DNA of 61,225 nt from positions 1 through 61,225 of the forward strand of contig CAIWMU010000057.1 of NCBI GenBank assembly GCA_903913865.1, written 5' to 3'. Under the pieces are notes generated by a model that had not been told where the DNA came from, ran no database searches, and saw only the letters and a program-made list of their open reading frames with translations. This stretch comes from an uncultured Verrucomicrobia subdivision 3 bacterium (GTDB taxonomy: Bacteria; Verrucomicrobiota; Verrucomicrobiia; Limisphaerales; UBA8199). Position numbers and translations under genes: made by a program. This document shows, piece after piece, positions 17,432 to 27,129 of this stretch. How positions within the stretch are numbered: position 1 is the stretch's first letter; the number at the start of each line of letters is the position of its first letter.

Positions 17432-18954
17432 CAATTCCGTAAGGGTGTGGCCGCCACGCTTGTGGCGGAGGGTATGCCAGCGGTGGCCTGCGTCACAATG
17501 TCCGCCACCCGGGGTTCAATCTTCTGCGCGAGCAAGCCCGGGAAGCAGCCAAAAACCAGCAGCGCGGCCAGAAGCATCAGGAACGGTGCCTTGCGCCAGG
17601 CATGCGGGGCGTCCTTGAATCCGGCACAATGGGCAGGAACCGGTCCATGCAGCACCGTCCGCACCGCCCGCAGCATGTAAATGCCCCCAATGACCAAAGC
17701 TCCCCAGCAGGCAAACACGGTGATCAGCGGATAAACCTTCCAGGCCCCGAAGAGGACCGTGACTTCTCCGGCGAAGTTTGCGAAGCCCGGCAGGCCGCAT
17801 CCGGCAAAGGCCGCCATCATGAGTGCCACACCGATGAATGGCATCTGACGCACCAGACCACCCAGCTTGTCCATCTGCAGGGTGCCGGACTGACGGTAAA
17901 CATATCCGCTCAGGCCGAAGGTGAGCGCGGCGAGAAAACCGTGGGCAATCATCACCAGCACAGCACCCATGATGCCGGTGGTGGTGAGAGTGGAGATGCC
18001 GAGGAAAATAATCCCCATGTGGGCCACGCTGGAGTAGCCGATCAGCCAGTTGAAATCCTTCTGGCGCATGGCCACCCAGCCGCAATAGAGGAGATTCCCC
18101 AGGCAAAGCCACGCCAGAATCGGCATCCAATGCCGGGCTGCATCCGGCAGGAGGGGCAAAGCCACCCGGATCAAGGCGTAGAGGCCGAACTTCTTCAACA
18201 CTCCCGCATGAAGCATGGCGGTTGCGGTGGGGGCGGCGGCATAAGCAGCCGGTGCCCAGCTATGAAACGGCCAGAGCGACACCAGGATACCGAATCCAAA
18301 CAGCAGCAGCGGGAAGAGAATCGCCTGGACACCTTGCGCAATGGGATGTGCTGCCAGATGAGCGGTCAACAGAGGCAGATCGAAGGTGTTCGCCCCACTG
18401 AACACAACCAGCCCCAGCAACCCAAGCAGCGCCAGCAGCGACCCCAACCCGAGATACAAAGTGATCTGGAAGGTGGCGTAGTTCCTGTTCTCCCCCCGGC
18501 CCCAGAGACCGATCATGATGAAGGTTGGCACCAGCGCAAACTCGTGGAAAATGTAGAGGAAGAACAGGTCCAGGGAGGCAAACGCGCCCAGCACCCCGCC
18601 GGCCATCACGAGCAGCAGGATGTAGTATTCCTTGTCGCGGGTCTCAATGTCCCAGGAAACGCAGGCAGCTGCGAAGGCAACGATCGCCCCCATGAGCACC
18701 AGCCCGACATTGATGCCATCCACCCCGACGTGATAGGAGATCCCCAGGGAGGTGACCCATGGAATTTGCTGCACAAACTGGTAGCCCGCAGCGGCGGCGT
18801 CGAACCGCAGGAACATCACCACGGCCAGAATTGCTGAGAGGCCGGTGGCCAGCACGGCGACGGCGCGCATGATGACGCGGTAATTGCGCGGCACGAACGC
18901 CAGCAGCAACGCGGCGAGAAGCGGCAACCCCAGGATGTAAGTCAGGATAGACAT
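17431..18954 (-). CDS. nuoM: NADH-quinone oxidoreductase subunit M
   Basis: A 507-residue antiporter-like proton-pumping subunit of complex I (ND4 family) in the inner membrane. It shows the family motifs FHEFALVPTFIMIGLWG, LFGFGILVSLWPFHSWAPAAY, LKKFGLYALIRV and DFNWLIGYSSVAHMGI, with the pump-linked Glu and Lys residues in place. Length is normal. It follows nuoL by two bases and overlaps nuoN by one stop/start pair, consistent with tight translational coupling. Confidence 0.96.
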   Translation of the reverse strand: MSILTYILGLPLLAALLLAFVPRNYRVIMRAVAVLATGLSAILAVVMFLRFDAAAAGYQFVQQIPWVTSLGISYHVGVDGINVGLVLMGAIVAFAAACVSWDIETRDKEYYILLLVMAGGVLGAFASLDLFFLYIFHEFALVPTFIMIGLWGRGENRNYATFQITLYLGLGSLLALLGLLGLVVFSGANTFDLPLLTAHLAAHPIAQGVQAILFPLLLFGFGILVSLWPFHSWAPAAYAAAPTATAMLHAGVLKKFGLYALIRVALPLLPDAARHWMPILAWLCLGNLLYCGWVAMRQKDFNWLIGYSSVAHMGIIFLGISTLTTTGIMGAVLVMIAHGFLAALTFGLSGYVYRQSGTLQMDKLGGLVRQMPFIGVALMMAAFAGCGLPGFANFAGEVTVLFGAWKVYPLITVFACWGALVIGGIYMLRAVRTVLHGPVPAHCAGFKDAPHAWRKAPFLMLLAALLVFGCFPGLLAQKIEPRVADIVTQATAGIPSATSVAATPLRN

Positions 18955-18956
18955 GG

Positions 18957-20831
18957 CTAAATTCCGAGCACCAGATAGAGCACCAGTGCGATGCCCAGCG
19001 CAAACAGCAGCGCGTAGGTCTGCAAATTCCCGGTCTGGAACAGGCGCATCGCCCGCCCGGCCAGTTCCGTGGTTCCATGGGTGCCGCGCACCATCAGGCC
19101 GGCGATCAACCAGCGATCCACCCAGGCAGAAACCCCGGCGATCCCGTCATGAAGCCGGATTACCGTGGCCGCATACAGTTCATCGAAGTAAAAACGGTTT
19201 GCCATGGCGCGGGACAGCCACCCCAGCCGGGCGGGCAGAGGATCGCTCCCGGCCTTGGAGTAAAGAGCCCATGCCGCAGCGAAACCCGCGGCAGCCGCAC
19301 CCAGCCCAAGGAGTGCCGGTCCCATTGAATGGACGAAGGGATAAATTAACTGCTGCACCAGCGAAAGGCTCTCCCCGTGCTCACCCTTGGTAAAATAATG
19401 GTGAAGCATCGGCTCCAGGGAAATCACTCCACCCACGGTGCTCATGATCGCGAGAGCCCTCAGGGGCCAGGTGATCACCCCGGGCGACTCATGTGCATGC
19501 CCTGCCGCATCCGACTTTCCACTTCCCAGAAACACGACGAAAATAAGGCGGAACATGTAGAAGGCCGTCAACCCCGCCACAAGCACCCCGAGGACCAGCA
19601 GTGGATAGTTTCCCCGTGTGGCAGCCTGGGCCAGAATGCTGTCCTTGCTGAAGAAGCCGCTCAGGGGCCACACACCCGCCAGAGCCAGGGTGCCAATCAG
19701 GAAGGTGAGCCAGGTTGTCGGCATCTTGTGGCGCAGACCGCCCATCTTCCAGATGTCCTGCTCATGATGGACCGCAAGAATGACGGAGCCGGCACCCAGG
19801 AACAGGAGCGCCTTGAAGAAGGCGTGGGTGACGAGATGGAACATCGCCGGAGTCGGCCCCTGCAGGCCCACCGCCATCACCATGTAACCGAGTTGGGACA
19901 GGGTGGAATAGGCGAGGATCCGTTTGATGTCGTTTTGCTGGACGGCGATCAAGGCAGCGAGGAGGGCGGTGAACCCGCCAATCCAGGCAATCACATTCAG
20001 GGCGGGAACGTTCAGGAGAAAGAATACCCGGCAGAGCATGTAAACACCGGCGGCCACCATGGTGGCGGCGTGGATGAGGGCGCTCACAGGGGTGGGGCCT
20101 TCCATCGCATCCGGAAGCCACACATGCAGCGGGAACTGGGCGCTCTTGCCCATGGCACCGCAGAAAATCAGCAGCCCGGCGGCCATCCCCCAGCACCCGA
20201 GCGCGTCAGGATTCGCAGCGAGCTTGTCCTGCAGCAGGGCAAAGTTGACGCTCCCCAGAGAACTCCAAACCACCAGAATCCCGAGCAGGAACCCGAAGTC
20301 ACCCAGGCGGTTCGTGAGGAAGGCCTTCTTGCCGGCATCGGCAGCGGACGGTTTCTCAAACCAGAACCCGATCAGCAGATAACTGGAGACACCGACCAAT
20401 TCCCAGAAAATGAACAGTTCGACAAAATTGTTCGCCAGGACGATGCCGAGCATCGAGAAGGTGAACAGGCTCAGGGATCCGAAGAACCGGGCGAAACCGG
20501 GATCCCCCTTCATGTAGCCCCATGAATAGATATGGATGGCGCTGGCCACACCGGTGACCACGAGGGTCATGAGCAGGCTGAGGCTATCCATCCTAAGGCC
20601 GAACGAGACCTGAAGGTCACCTGCCGAGAGCCAGGGGACCCAGGACTCTGGATTCACCGGCGACCAGCCTGCCGTGGCGACGTAAATAATGGTCAGGGCG
20701 AAGCCTGCCACCACGGCACCGATGGAAAGGCCGGCGCTGAGGCGAGTGTTCGAGCGGGTGAAAAAGGTGATGGCTGCCGCTGCCGCAAGCGGCAGGAACA
20801 GGACAATCCAAATCAGGGTTTCCGGGTTCAT
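18957..20831 (-). CDS. nuoL: NADH-quinone oxidoreductase subunit L
   Basis: A 624-residue complex I subunit (ND5 family), the distal proton-pumping module with the long lateral helix at its C-terminus. Seen motifs are FIFWELVGVSSYLLIGFW, NRLGDFGFLLG, SAQFPLHVWLPDAMEGPTPV, SALIHAATMVAAGVYM and KRILAYSTLSQLGYMV. The C-terminal third, with LGWLSRAMANRFYFDELYA and further hydrophobic stretches, fits the lateral helix and anchor. It sits three bases from nuoK and two from nuoM. Assignment is firm from length and motifs. Confidence 0.96.
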   Translation of the reverse strand: MNPETLIWIVLFLPLAAAAAITFFTRSNTRLSAGLSIGAVVAGFALTIIYVATAGWSPVNPESWVPWLSAGDLQVSFGLRMDSLSLLMTLVVTGVASAIHIYSWGYMKGDPGFARFFGSLSLFTFSMLGIVLANNFVELFIFWELVGVSSYLLIGFWFEKPSAADAGKKAFLTNRLGDFGFLLGILVVWSSLGSVNFALLQDKLAANPDALGCWGMAAGLLIFCGAMGKSAQFPLHVWLPDAMEGPTPVSALIHAATMVAAGVYMLCRVFFLLNVPALNVIAWIGGFTALLAALIAVQQNDIKRILAYSTLSQLGYMVMAVGLQGPTPAMFHLVTHAFFKALLFLGAGSVILAVHHEQDIWKMGGLRHKMPTTWLTFLIGTLALAGVWPLSGFFSKDSILAQAATRGNYPLLVLGVLVAGLTAFYMFRLIFVVFLGSGKSDAAGHAHESPGVITWPLRALAIMSTVGGVISLEPMLHHYFTKGEHGESLSLVQQLIYPFVHSMGPALLGLGAAAAGFAAAWALYSKAGSDPLPARLGWLSRAMANRFYFDELYAATVIRLHDGIAGVSAWVDRWLIAGLMVRGTHGTTELAGRAMRLFQTGNLQTYALLFALGIALVLYLVLGI

Positions 20832-20834
20832 CGC

Positions 20835-21140
20835 TCAGAGCTTCATGGTGGTGAGATCGTCCACCTGTACCGTTTGGCGGCGGCGGTATAATGCGACGAT
20901 CAGGGCCAGCCCCACCGCAACCTCTGCGGCGGCGACGGTGATGACAAAAAAGACAAATATCTGGCCGTCCAGCTTCCCGTTGAACCGGGAAAAGGCGACC
21001 AGGGCCAGATTGGCGGCGTTGAGCATCAGCTCAAGCGACATGTAGATGACCATCAGGTTCCGCCGGGTCATGACGCCCAGCAATCCCAGGCAAAACAGGA
21101 TGATACTGACGGTAAGGTAATGTGCGAGGCCCACGTTCAT
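20835..21140 (-). CDS. nuoK: NADH-quinone oxidoreductase subunit K
   Basis: A 101-residue three-helix membrane subunit of complex I (ND4L family) that contributes to the proton-transfer path next to NuoJ and NuoN. The motifs [21 protein letters not shown] and [15 protein letters not shown] include the conserved membrane glutamate, and the C-terminal [21 protein letters not shown] holds a second conserved Glu. Start and stop overlap nuoJ by four bases (ATGA) and are three bases from nuoL. Confidence 0.96.
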   Translation of the reverse strand: MNVGLAHYLTVSIILFCLGLLGVMTRRNLMVIYMSLELMLNAANLALVAFSRFNGKLDGQIFVFFVITVAAAEVAVGLALIVALYRRRQTVQVDDLTTMKL

Positions 21141-21637
21141 TTCAACTCCTTCTTGCTGAGCAGCACCACACCGACCATCGCCACCAGGAGCAGCACCGAA
21201 ACCACCTCAAATGGAAGCAGGTAATTCTCAAACAGCAGATGGCCCAGTGGGATTGTGGCTCCCTCGGAAAGGGTGGCGGACTGACCGACCAGTGGAGCGT
21301 GCAACAAATGGCGCATGAACATGAACAGAATGGCTCCCGATGCGCCCAACCCGGTTACAATGCTGAACACCTTGAGCCGTCTCCGGTCCTCAACCTTCAG
21401 GTCCAGAAGCATGATCACAAACAGGAACAGGACCATCACCGCCCCGGCATAAACCAGAATCTGAACCGCCGCCAAAAAGAAGGCGTGCAGCAGAACAAAG
21501 AGCCCGGCCAGGGAAATGATCGTGAGCACCAGAAACATGGCGCTGGTGACGGGGCTGCGGCTGAAGGGATTTGCCACCACCAGAAATCCACAGATCAGCA
21601 CCAACCCGGCAAACACGTAAAATAGAATATCCTGCAT
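21137..21637 (-). CDS. nuoJ: NADH-quinone oxidoreductase subunit J
   Basis: A 166-residue membrane subunit of complex I (ND6 family). Five hydrophobic segments are apparent, with the family stretch [20 protein letters not shown] that contains the functionally important bulge region, followed by VIMLLDLK. The C-terminus ([21 protein letters not shown]) is typical. It overlaps nuoK by four bases and lies 64 bases after nuoI, the widest gap in this half of the operon. Confidence 0.95.
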   Translation of the reverse strand: MQDILFYVFAGLVLICGFLVVANPFSRSPVTSAMFLVLTIISLAGLFVLLHAFFLAAVQILVYAGAVMVLFLFVIMLLDLKVEDRRRLKVFSIVTGLGASGAILFMFMRHLLHAPLVGQSATLSEGATIPLGHLLFENYLLPFEVVSVLLLVAMVGVVLLSKKELK

Positions 21638-21701
21638 TCCGTTTATCCTTCTGGGATCGCCACCGGAAACTCATCCGGCCGCGTTCCTGACAGCATCAGG
21701 G

Positions 21702-22229
21702 CTACAGGCCCTGCTGCCGCGCCTCATCGGCCTTGGTCTTCCACTTTTGAATCTTGTCGTTGTGCACCCCGCCCATGGCGAGCAACTTTTCCTTGTTGTG
21801 AATCAACTCCTCACGGCTCTTGCCGTTCAGCGAATAATCCTTCATCAGGAAAATGGCCTCCTCCGGGCAGACTTCCTGGCACAAGCCGCAGAAGATGCAC
21901 CGGAGCATGTTAATCTCAAATTCGCGCGGACCCTTTTCGACATTGCCAGCCTCAGGCAGGCCGCCAGGCCCCGGAGGGGTGATCTGGATGGCCTTCGGGG
22001 GGCAGACAAACTCGCACAACTGGCATGAAACGCACTTCGTGCGCCCCTGCTGATCCTTGACCAGATAGGGGGCTCCCCGGTATCCCTCGGGCACAACCCA
22101 CTTCTCCTCGGGATACTGCATCGTCACCTTCTTCTTGAAGAAGTGGCGGATCGTGATCTTGAAGCCGCCGATGACCGCAGGGACATACAGCCGCTCCAGA
22201 AAATTCAGCTTTTTTCGATTAACAATCAT
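21702..22229 (-). CDS. nuoI: NADH-quinone oxidoreductase subunit I, 2x[4Fe-4S]
   Basis: A 175-residue ferredoxin-like subunit of the peripheral arm of complex I that carries clusters N6a and N6b towards NuoB. Both cluster motifs are complete: CVSCQLCEFVCPPKAI and CIFCGLCQEVCPEEAI. The ATG at 22229 was chosen because it overlaps the nuoH stop by four bases; the frame upstream runs only inside nuoH. N-terminal VPAVIGGFKITIRHFFKKK is the membrane-facing amphipathic helix normal for the family. Confidence 0.96.
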   Translation of the reverse strand: MIVNRKKLNFLERLYVPAVIGGFKITIRHFFKKKVTMQYPEEKWVVPEGYRGAPYLVKDQQGRTKCVSCQLCEFVCPPKAIQITPPGPGGLPEAGNVEKGPREFEINMLRCIFCGLCQEVCPEEAIFLMKDYSLNGKSREELIHNKEKLLAMGGVHNDKIQKWKTKADEARQQGL

Positions 22230-23284
22230 TTGGTTGCCGCCCACACGATGATTGCGGTGATGACGATGTTCGCCAGGGCCAGCGGAATGAACCGGCGCCA
22301 GCCCAGATCCATCAGTTGATCGTAACGGAACCGGGGCCACATCCAGCGGACCCAGATGATCATGAAAATCACCGAGCACATCTTCACGAGGAAGATGGCG
22401 ATGTGAAGAATCCCACCGATCAGGGTCGTCGCCGGTTGGTCGAGTCCGGCAAACGGGAGGGTCCAGCCCCCCAGAAAGAGCGTCACCATCATCGCTGAGG
22501 CGGTGGTCATTGCCGCGTATTCGCCCATGAAAAAGAGGGCGAACTTCATCGAGCTGTATTCCACATTGTAACCACCCGCCAGTTCCTGCTCCGATTCCGG
22601 AAGGTCAAACGGCAACCGGTTCGTCTCGGCGAACATGGCGACCATGAAGATCAGGAATGCAATCGGCTGCTTGAAGATCAGCCAGCCAAAAATCCCGCCG
22701 CTCTGGTAGGAGATCACCGAACTCAGATTCAGATCCCCCACGAGCAGGAAAATCGGGATCACCGAAAGGCCCATCGCAATTTCATAGGAAATCATCTGTG
22801 CGCTGGAGCGGATGCCGCCCAGGAACGGATATTTCGAATTTGCCGCATAGCCTGCCAGGACAATCCCGTAAACGCCCAGGGAAACGATCCCGAAGGTGTA
22901 GAGAATACCAACGTTCAGATCGGCGATCACCATCTTCTGGCTGCCGATGTTTGACCCGAACGGAATGAGGGCCATGGTCAGCAGGCTGGGAATCATCACG
23001 ATCGCAGGGGCGAGCCAGAAATAGACCTTCCGGACGTGGCCCGGGGTGAAGTCCTCCTTGAGGAATGCCTTCACGGCATCCGCTGCAGGCTGCAGCAGTC
23101 CGAAAAACCCGACCCTGTTCGGCCCGATCCGGTCCTGAATGGCCGCAGCAACCTTGCGCTCCACCCACACGGAGTAGGCGACGATGAACATCAGCACGGA
23201 AAACGCACAGAGAATCTTCAGCGCGCTGAACAGCGCGAATGCTCCGGCGGGGCTTTGTGCCCAATCTATGATCGCCTGTGTCAT
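22226..23284 (-). CDS. nuoH: NADH-quinone oxidoreductase subunit H
   Basis: A 352-residue membrane subunit of complex I (ND1 family) that forms the quinone-binding chamber with NuoB and NuoD. Key motifs are visible: VERKVAAAIQDRIGPNRVG, LLQPAADAVKAFLKE, AETNRLPFDLPESEQEL (the conserved acidic quinone-site loop) and the C-terminal WVRWMWPRFRYDQLMDLGW. Eight hydrophobic segments are seen. It starts one base after the nuoG stop and overlaps nuoI by four bases. Confidence 0.97.
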   Translation of the reverse strand: MTQAIIDWAQSPAGAFALFSALKILCAFSVLMFIVAYSVWVERKVAAAIQDRIGPNRVGFFGLLQPAADAVKAFLKEDFTPGHVRKVYFWLAPAIVMIPSLLTMALIPFGSNIGSQKMVIADLNVGILYTFGIVSLGVYGIVLAGYAANSKYPFLGGIRSSAQMISYEIAMGLSVIPIFLLVGDLNLSSVISYQSGGIFGWLIFKQPIAFLIFMVAMFAETNRLPFDLPESEQELAGGYNVEYSSMKFALFFMGEYAAMTTASAMMVTLFLGGWTLPFAGLDQPATTLIGGILHIAIFLVKMCSVIFMIIWVRWMWPRFRYDQLMDLGWRRFIPLALANIVITAIIVWAATK

Positions 23285-23285
23285 G

Positions 23286-24986
23286 TCAGATTTGCACCCT
23301 CACACCCGTGTCCCCGAGCGCCGCCCAGGTGACACCTTGTAATGCGGGAATCTCCCCCGCCATTTGATTGAACAAACCCTCAAGGCTGCGGGGAGCCGTC
23401 CATCCCGTGACCGTCGGGAGCAATTCCTTGAGGAACTCAACCTCCGCCCGGGCATCCCCCTTCGGCTCGATGGCCTTCATGAACTTCTGGACATGGCCCT
23501 TCACATTCACAAAGGTGCCCCGCTTTTCAACATGGGCGCAGCCGGGCAGAACAAAATGGGCGAGCTTCGTTGTCGCGTTGGGCAGAATGTCCGAGGCCAC
23601 CAGCAAATCCAGCCGGGCCAGCAGGTCGGCCCCAATCCCGTGGCGCGTGACATCCTCACCGAACACGATCAGGGTCTTGATCCTCCCCGAACGAATGCCC
23701 TCGGCAATCTTGCCCAGATTCGACCCCATCGGCGTGGCAGCCAGTCCTGTGAAGACGGCGCCAGTGCTGTTGGGGTTGCGATCGGCATTCAACAAAAGGT
23801 GATCCGCCGGGCCGGTGCGCGGAACGGAATCGGTCACGGCCTGAAAATGGCGGGCGAGTTTTGCCAGGAGGAATAGTTCCTCGGTGGTTTGCCGAGCCGA
23901 GCCGATCACCGCAACCGTTCCCGGTGCAGCCGATTTGAGCCGTGCCGCGAGCTGTGGCATCGCAGACTTCCAGTCGGAGACGGTGGCGGCAGCGCCGTTG
24001 CGAACGGTCACCTGCACGAGACGTTCCGGATTGTGAATCCAGCGGTAGTTCAACCGGCCATGATCGCACATCCAGGTGGCGTTCACGCTGTCGTTCTCCC
24101 GGGGTTTGTAGCGGAACATCCTGTCCTCGCGGGAACCGACCACAACGTTGCAGCCTGTGCCGCAGCTGGTGCAGAGGCTCTTGGTTTCCTTGAGGAACCA
24201 GACCCGCATCTGAAAGCGAAAATCCTTCGAGGTGAGCGCGCCCACCGGGCACAGGTCCACCGTGTTCAGGCTGTAATTATTGTCGAACGGCTTCCCCGGG
24301 TAGGCAGTGATCGTGTTGTAGCTGCCCCGGTTCACGATCCCAAGGGCATCATCTCCAACAACATCCCGAGTAAACCGGATGCACCGTGTGCACAGAATAC
24401 AGCGCTCGTCATCCAGAATGATCCGCGGTCCGAGATCCACCCGCTTGGGTTTGTGAACCTTGATTTCAGCAAAGCGGCTGGAGGTCTGCCCGTGATCGAC
24501 GGAATATTCCTGCAGCTTGCACTCACCGGCCTGATCGCAGATCGGGCAGTCGAGCGGGTGGTTGATGAGGAGAAACTCAAGAATCCCCTCCCGCATGAAC
24601 CGCACATTCGGTGTATTGGTGTAAATCTCCATGCCGGGGGAGATCGGCGTGGCGCAGGCAATGGCCGGCCGGGGAGATTTCAATATCTTGGCCGTGCCGT
24701 CCGGATTCAGGATCGGTTTGCGGTCGGGTCCCATGGCGGGAGTGCCGAACTCCACCAGACACATGCGGCAGTTGCCTGCAACCGGAAGCCGGGGATGGTA
24801 GCAATAATGAGGCACCTCCACCTTGATGGCGTGGCATGCCTGGATCATGGTCGTGGGCACCGGCTTGCCTGTGACCCCATCAGGCATCGTCTTTGGCACC
24901 TCGACCTCGCGGCCATCCACCTTCACCTTGATCTTTTCAACCGGTGCGGGCGTGGGCGGTGTTTCGATTTTTGCGTTGGTGGACAT
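23286..24986 (-). CDS. nuoG: NADH-quinone oxidoreductase subunit G
   Basis: A 566-residue iron-sulfur subunit of the NADH-oxidising arm of complex I. The N-terminal [2Fe-2S] motifs (CHAIKVEVPHYCYHP, GNCRMCLVE) are followed by the His-ligated cluster motif HPLDCPICDQAGECKLQ, then CILCTRCIRFTRDVVG with the later CPVGALTSK. A molybdopterin-oxidoreductase-like domain begins at CTSCGTGCNVVVGSRED. The C-terminal domain is short compared with the roughly 900-residue enterobacterial protein, which is common outside that group. An Ala/Pro-rich N-terminal extension of about 15 residues precedes the ferredoxin fold. It lies nine bases after nuoF. Confidence 0.95.
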   Translation of the reverse strand: MSTNAKIETPPTPAPVEKIKVKVDGREVEVPKTMPDGVTGKPVPTTMIQACHAIKVEVPHYCYHPRLPVAGNCRMCLVEFGTPAMGPDRKPILNPDGTAKILKSPRPAIACATPISPGMEIYTNTPNVRFMREGILEFLLINHPLDCPICDQAGECKLQEYSVDHGQTSSRFAEIKVHKPKRVDLGPRIILDDERCILCTRCIRFTRDVVGDDALGIVNRGSYNTITAYPGKPFDNNYSLNTVDLCPVGALTSKDFRFQMRVWFLKETKSLCTSCGTGCNVVVGSREDRMFRYKPRENDSVNATWMCDHGRLNYRWIHNPERLVQVTVRNGAAATVSDWKSAMPQLAARLKSAAPGTVAVIGSARQTTEELFLLAKLARHFQAVTDSVPRTGPADHLLLNADRNPNSTGAVFTGLAATPMGSNLGKIAEGIRSGRIKTLIVFGEDVTRHGIGADLLARLDLLVASDILPNATTKLAHFVLPGCAHVEKRGTFVNVKGHVQKFMKAIEPKGDARAEVEFLKELLPTVTGWTAPRSLEGLFNQMAGEIPALQGVTWAALGDTGVRVQI

Positions 24987-24995
24987 CCGTTTCGG

Positions 24996-26390
24996 TTATT
25001 TGGAACCTGCGGCCCGGCGCTCCTCATCCTGCGTGCCCCGGGCGACGAACTCATCCTTGAACTTGGTGACACAGCTCTGCACCGGCCAGGAGCAGGCCTC
25101 GCCAAAAGCGCAGACAGTGCGACCGCCGGGGATGTTGTCGGCAATCTTCAGCAGGTAATCGGCATCCCCCTTCCGGCCCTGACCATTCGCCATCCGGTGG
25201 AGCGCCTTGGACATCCAAAGCGACCCTTCACGGCAGGGTGTGCATTGGCCGCAGCTTTCGTGGGCGTAAAATTCGGACAGGTTCGAGAGGGCCGCAACGA
25301 TGTCCGTGGAGTCATCGAGCACGATGATCGCGCCTGAGCCGGACATGCTCCCCGCCGCAATCAACGAATCAAAATCGTAGGGCAAATCCAGCATGTCCAA
25401 CTCCTGCTCGACATCCTTGCCATCCGGCCCTTTGCGCTTGAGTTTGAACCTCTCGCCAGCCTTGAGAATCTTGGAGGAGGAACCGCCCGGAATCACGGCC
25501 TTCAACTGGCGTCCATCCCTCAGCCCACCCCCAAAAATCGGGTCATAGATCAACTCGCGGATGGTGACCTTGCCCACCTCTACCTCGTAATAGCCGGGGC
25601 GCTTCACCAGACCGCTCAAACTCACGATGCGTGTGCCGGTGTTGTTCGGCGTGCCGATCTTGGCGTATTCCGAGGGGCCGAGATCCACAACATGCTTCAC
25701 CGCACAGAGTGTCTCAACATTGTTGACGATCGTGGGGCACATGTAGAGCCCGAGCACGGCCGGAAAATAGGGGGGCTTGATCCGCGGGTAGGCCCGTTTC
25801 CCTTCGAGGGATTCGATCAGGCCGGTTTCCTCGCCGCAAATATATGCACCGGCTCCACGATGGACATGGATCTCAAGATCGTAACCCTTCCCGAGAATGT
25901 TTTTCCCCAGAAAATTCTTTTCCCGCGCCTCCTGCAGGGCCCGGTTCAAAATCCGCGCACCTTCGGCAAACTCGCCACGGATATAGATATAGGCGAGATG
26001 AACGTCGTTCGCGAAGCAGGAGATGATCATCCCCTCGACCAGCTGGTGCGGGTCCTTGTGAATGATCTGCTTGTCCTTGAAGGTGCCCGGCTCTGACTCG
26101 TCCGCATTGCAGATGAGATAAATCGGCTTGCCGCTCCGGCGGTCCACAAAAGACCATTTGAGGCCGCAGGAAAAACCGGCGCCGCCACGACCGCGCAGTC
26201 CGGAAAGCTTTACCTGATCGCGGACCTGCTCCGCGGGACTCATGGATTTGCCATCCGGCAGGGCCTTCGGCTCGATCTCCAGAGTCTTTTTCAGGATCTG
26301 GTAACCGCCATGACGCAGATAGCACTCCACATCCGGAGTGTAGCCGGGGGCATCCGCGTATTTTAAAATTTGTCGATATTCCTGTGGCAT
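24996..26390 (-). CDS. nuoF: NADH-quinone oxidoreductase subunit F, NADH- and FMN-binding
   Basis: A 464-residue flavoprotein that binds NADH and FMN at the tip of complex I. The NADH loop appears as GLRGRGGAGFSCGLKW, the FMN region as CNADESEPGTFKDK and GAGAYICGEETGLIESLEG, and the [4Fe-4S] motif as SCGQCTPCREG with the distant cysteine in the final AFGEACSWPVQS region. ATG 26390 (MPQEYRQ) is reported; a TTG at 26423 would add 11 residues. The gap to nuoE holds a tRNA-Gln gene on the opposite strand, so the operon is interrupted by an antisense tRNA at this point. Confidence 0.95.
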   Translation of the reverse strand: MPQEYRQILKYADAPGYTPDVECYLRHGGYQILKKTLEIEPKALPDGKSMSPAEQVRDQVKLSGLRGRGGAGFSCGLKWSFVDRRSGKPIYLICNADESEPGTFKDKQIIHKDPHQLVEGMIISCFANDVHLAYIYIRGEFAEGARILNRALQEAREKNFLGKNILGKGYDLEIHVHRGAGAYICGEETGLIESLEGKRAYPRIKPPYFPAVLGLYMCPTIVNNVETLCAVKHVVDLGPSEYAKIGTPNNTGTRIVSLSGLVKRPGYYEVEVGKVTIRELIYDPIFGGGLRDGRQLKAVIPGGSSSKILKAGERFKLKRKGPDGKDVEQELDMLDLPYDFDSLIAAGSMSGSGAIIVLDDSTDIVAALSNLSEFYAHESCGQCTPCREGSLWMSKALHRMANGQGRKGDADYLLKIADNIPGGRTVCAFGEACSWPVQSCVTKFKDEFVARGTQDEERRAAGSK

Positions 26391-26447
26391 GACAGCAATC
26401 AACTTGTTGACTCCATCCGGCAAATCCCTATGCTAATGACGTTCGTT

Positions 26448-26521
26448 TGCCCGATGGTGTAACGGTAGCACAGCAGACTCTGGATCTGTTTGTCATGGTT
26501 CAAATCCATGTCGGGCAGCCA
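26448..26521 (+). tRNA. tRNA-Gln (anticodon CTG)
   Basis: A 74-base cloverleaf. The acceptor stem TGCCCGA pairs with TCGGGCA. The anticodon stem GCAGA/TCTGT holds the loop CTCTGGA with anticodon CTG, and the T stem CATGG/CCATG holds TTCAAAT. The CCA end is encoded at 26519-26521. It lies on the plus strand in the gap between nuoE and nuoF, antisense to the nuo message. Confidence 0.95.
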
Positions 26522-26556
26522 CTTTTCCTGGTTTTTTGACCGGTCCGGAAGTGGTT

Positions 26557-27129
26557 TCACTTGCAGCCCTCCAGAATTTTATCCGCCTTTTCCAGTGTGA
26601 CTTCCTCATGGAAAGTGTCATTGCACTGGATCACCGGCGCCGTGCCGCAACTGGCGAGGCACTCCACAAATTCCACCGTGAACATCCCGTCCTTTGAGGT
26701 TTGCGCACCGTGCCCGTGCGGGTCCAGACCGAGTTTGCGGCAGAAATGATCGTGGATTTTGTAGCTGTCCCGCAGCGCGCAGCTCAGCGTGCGGCAGATC
26801 CGCAGGTGGAACCGGCCGGTCGGCTGCCGATGAAACATCGGGTAGAAAGTGACCAGCTCATAGACATTGATCGGAGCCAATTCCAGACGGGCTGCGATCC
26901 ATTCCACGGCCTGGCGGGAAACGTAGCCGTAGCGCTCCTCGACAGCGTGCAGCAGCATCAGTGAGGCGCTGCGCTTGCGTGGATAGTGGGTGATCAGCTC
27001 ATCCAGAACCGCCACCATCTCCGCGGGCACCGAAAAATCGGGCTGCTCGCACAACGGGTTCGGAATGGGGATGGCGGATGCCGTGCCTGCATCGGCGGCC
27101 TGCGGTGTGGAAATGGTTTGCGGATTCAT
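26557..27129 (-). CDS. nuoE: NADH-quinone oxidoreductase subunit E, [2Fe-2S]
   Basis: A 190-residue thioredoxin-fold subunit of the NADH dehydrogenase module that carries the N1a [2Fe-2S] cluster. All four ligands are visible as CRTLSC and CLASC. The helical N-terminal domain (SLMLLHAVEERYGYV, VYELVTFYPMF) is normal, but it is preceded by a roughly 25-residue Ala/Pro/Thr-rich extension. The ATG at 27129 overlaps the nuoD stop (ATGA), which decides the start over the codon nine bases earlier. A tRNA gene on the other strand follows it before nuoF. Confidence 0.95.
   Translation of the reverse strand: MNPQTISTPQAADAGTASAIPIPNPLCEQPDFSVPAEMVAVLDELITHYPRKRSASLMLLHAVEERYGYVSRQAVEWIAARLELAPINVYELVTFYPMFHRQPTGRFHLRICRTLSCALRDSYKIHDHFCRKLGLDPHGHGAQTSKDGMFTVEFVECLASCGTAPVIQCNDTFHEEVTLEKADKILEGCK

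Noticed and set aside
16760..17680. Long plus-strand frames opposite the nuo genes (also 17602-18837 and 19377-20525)
   Set aside because: Hydrophilic shadows of membrane-protein genes, with no signals of their own.
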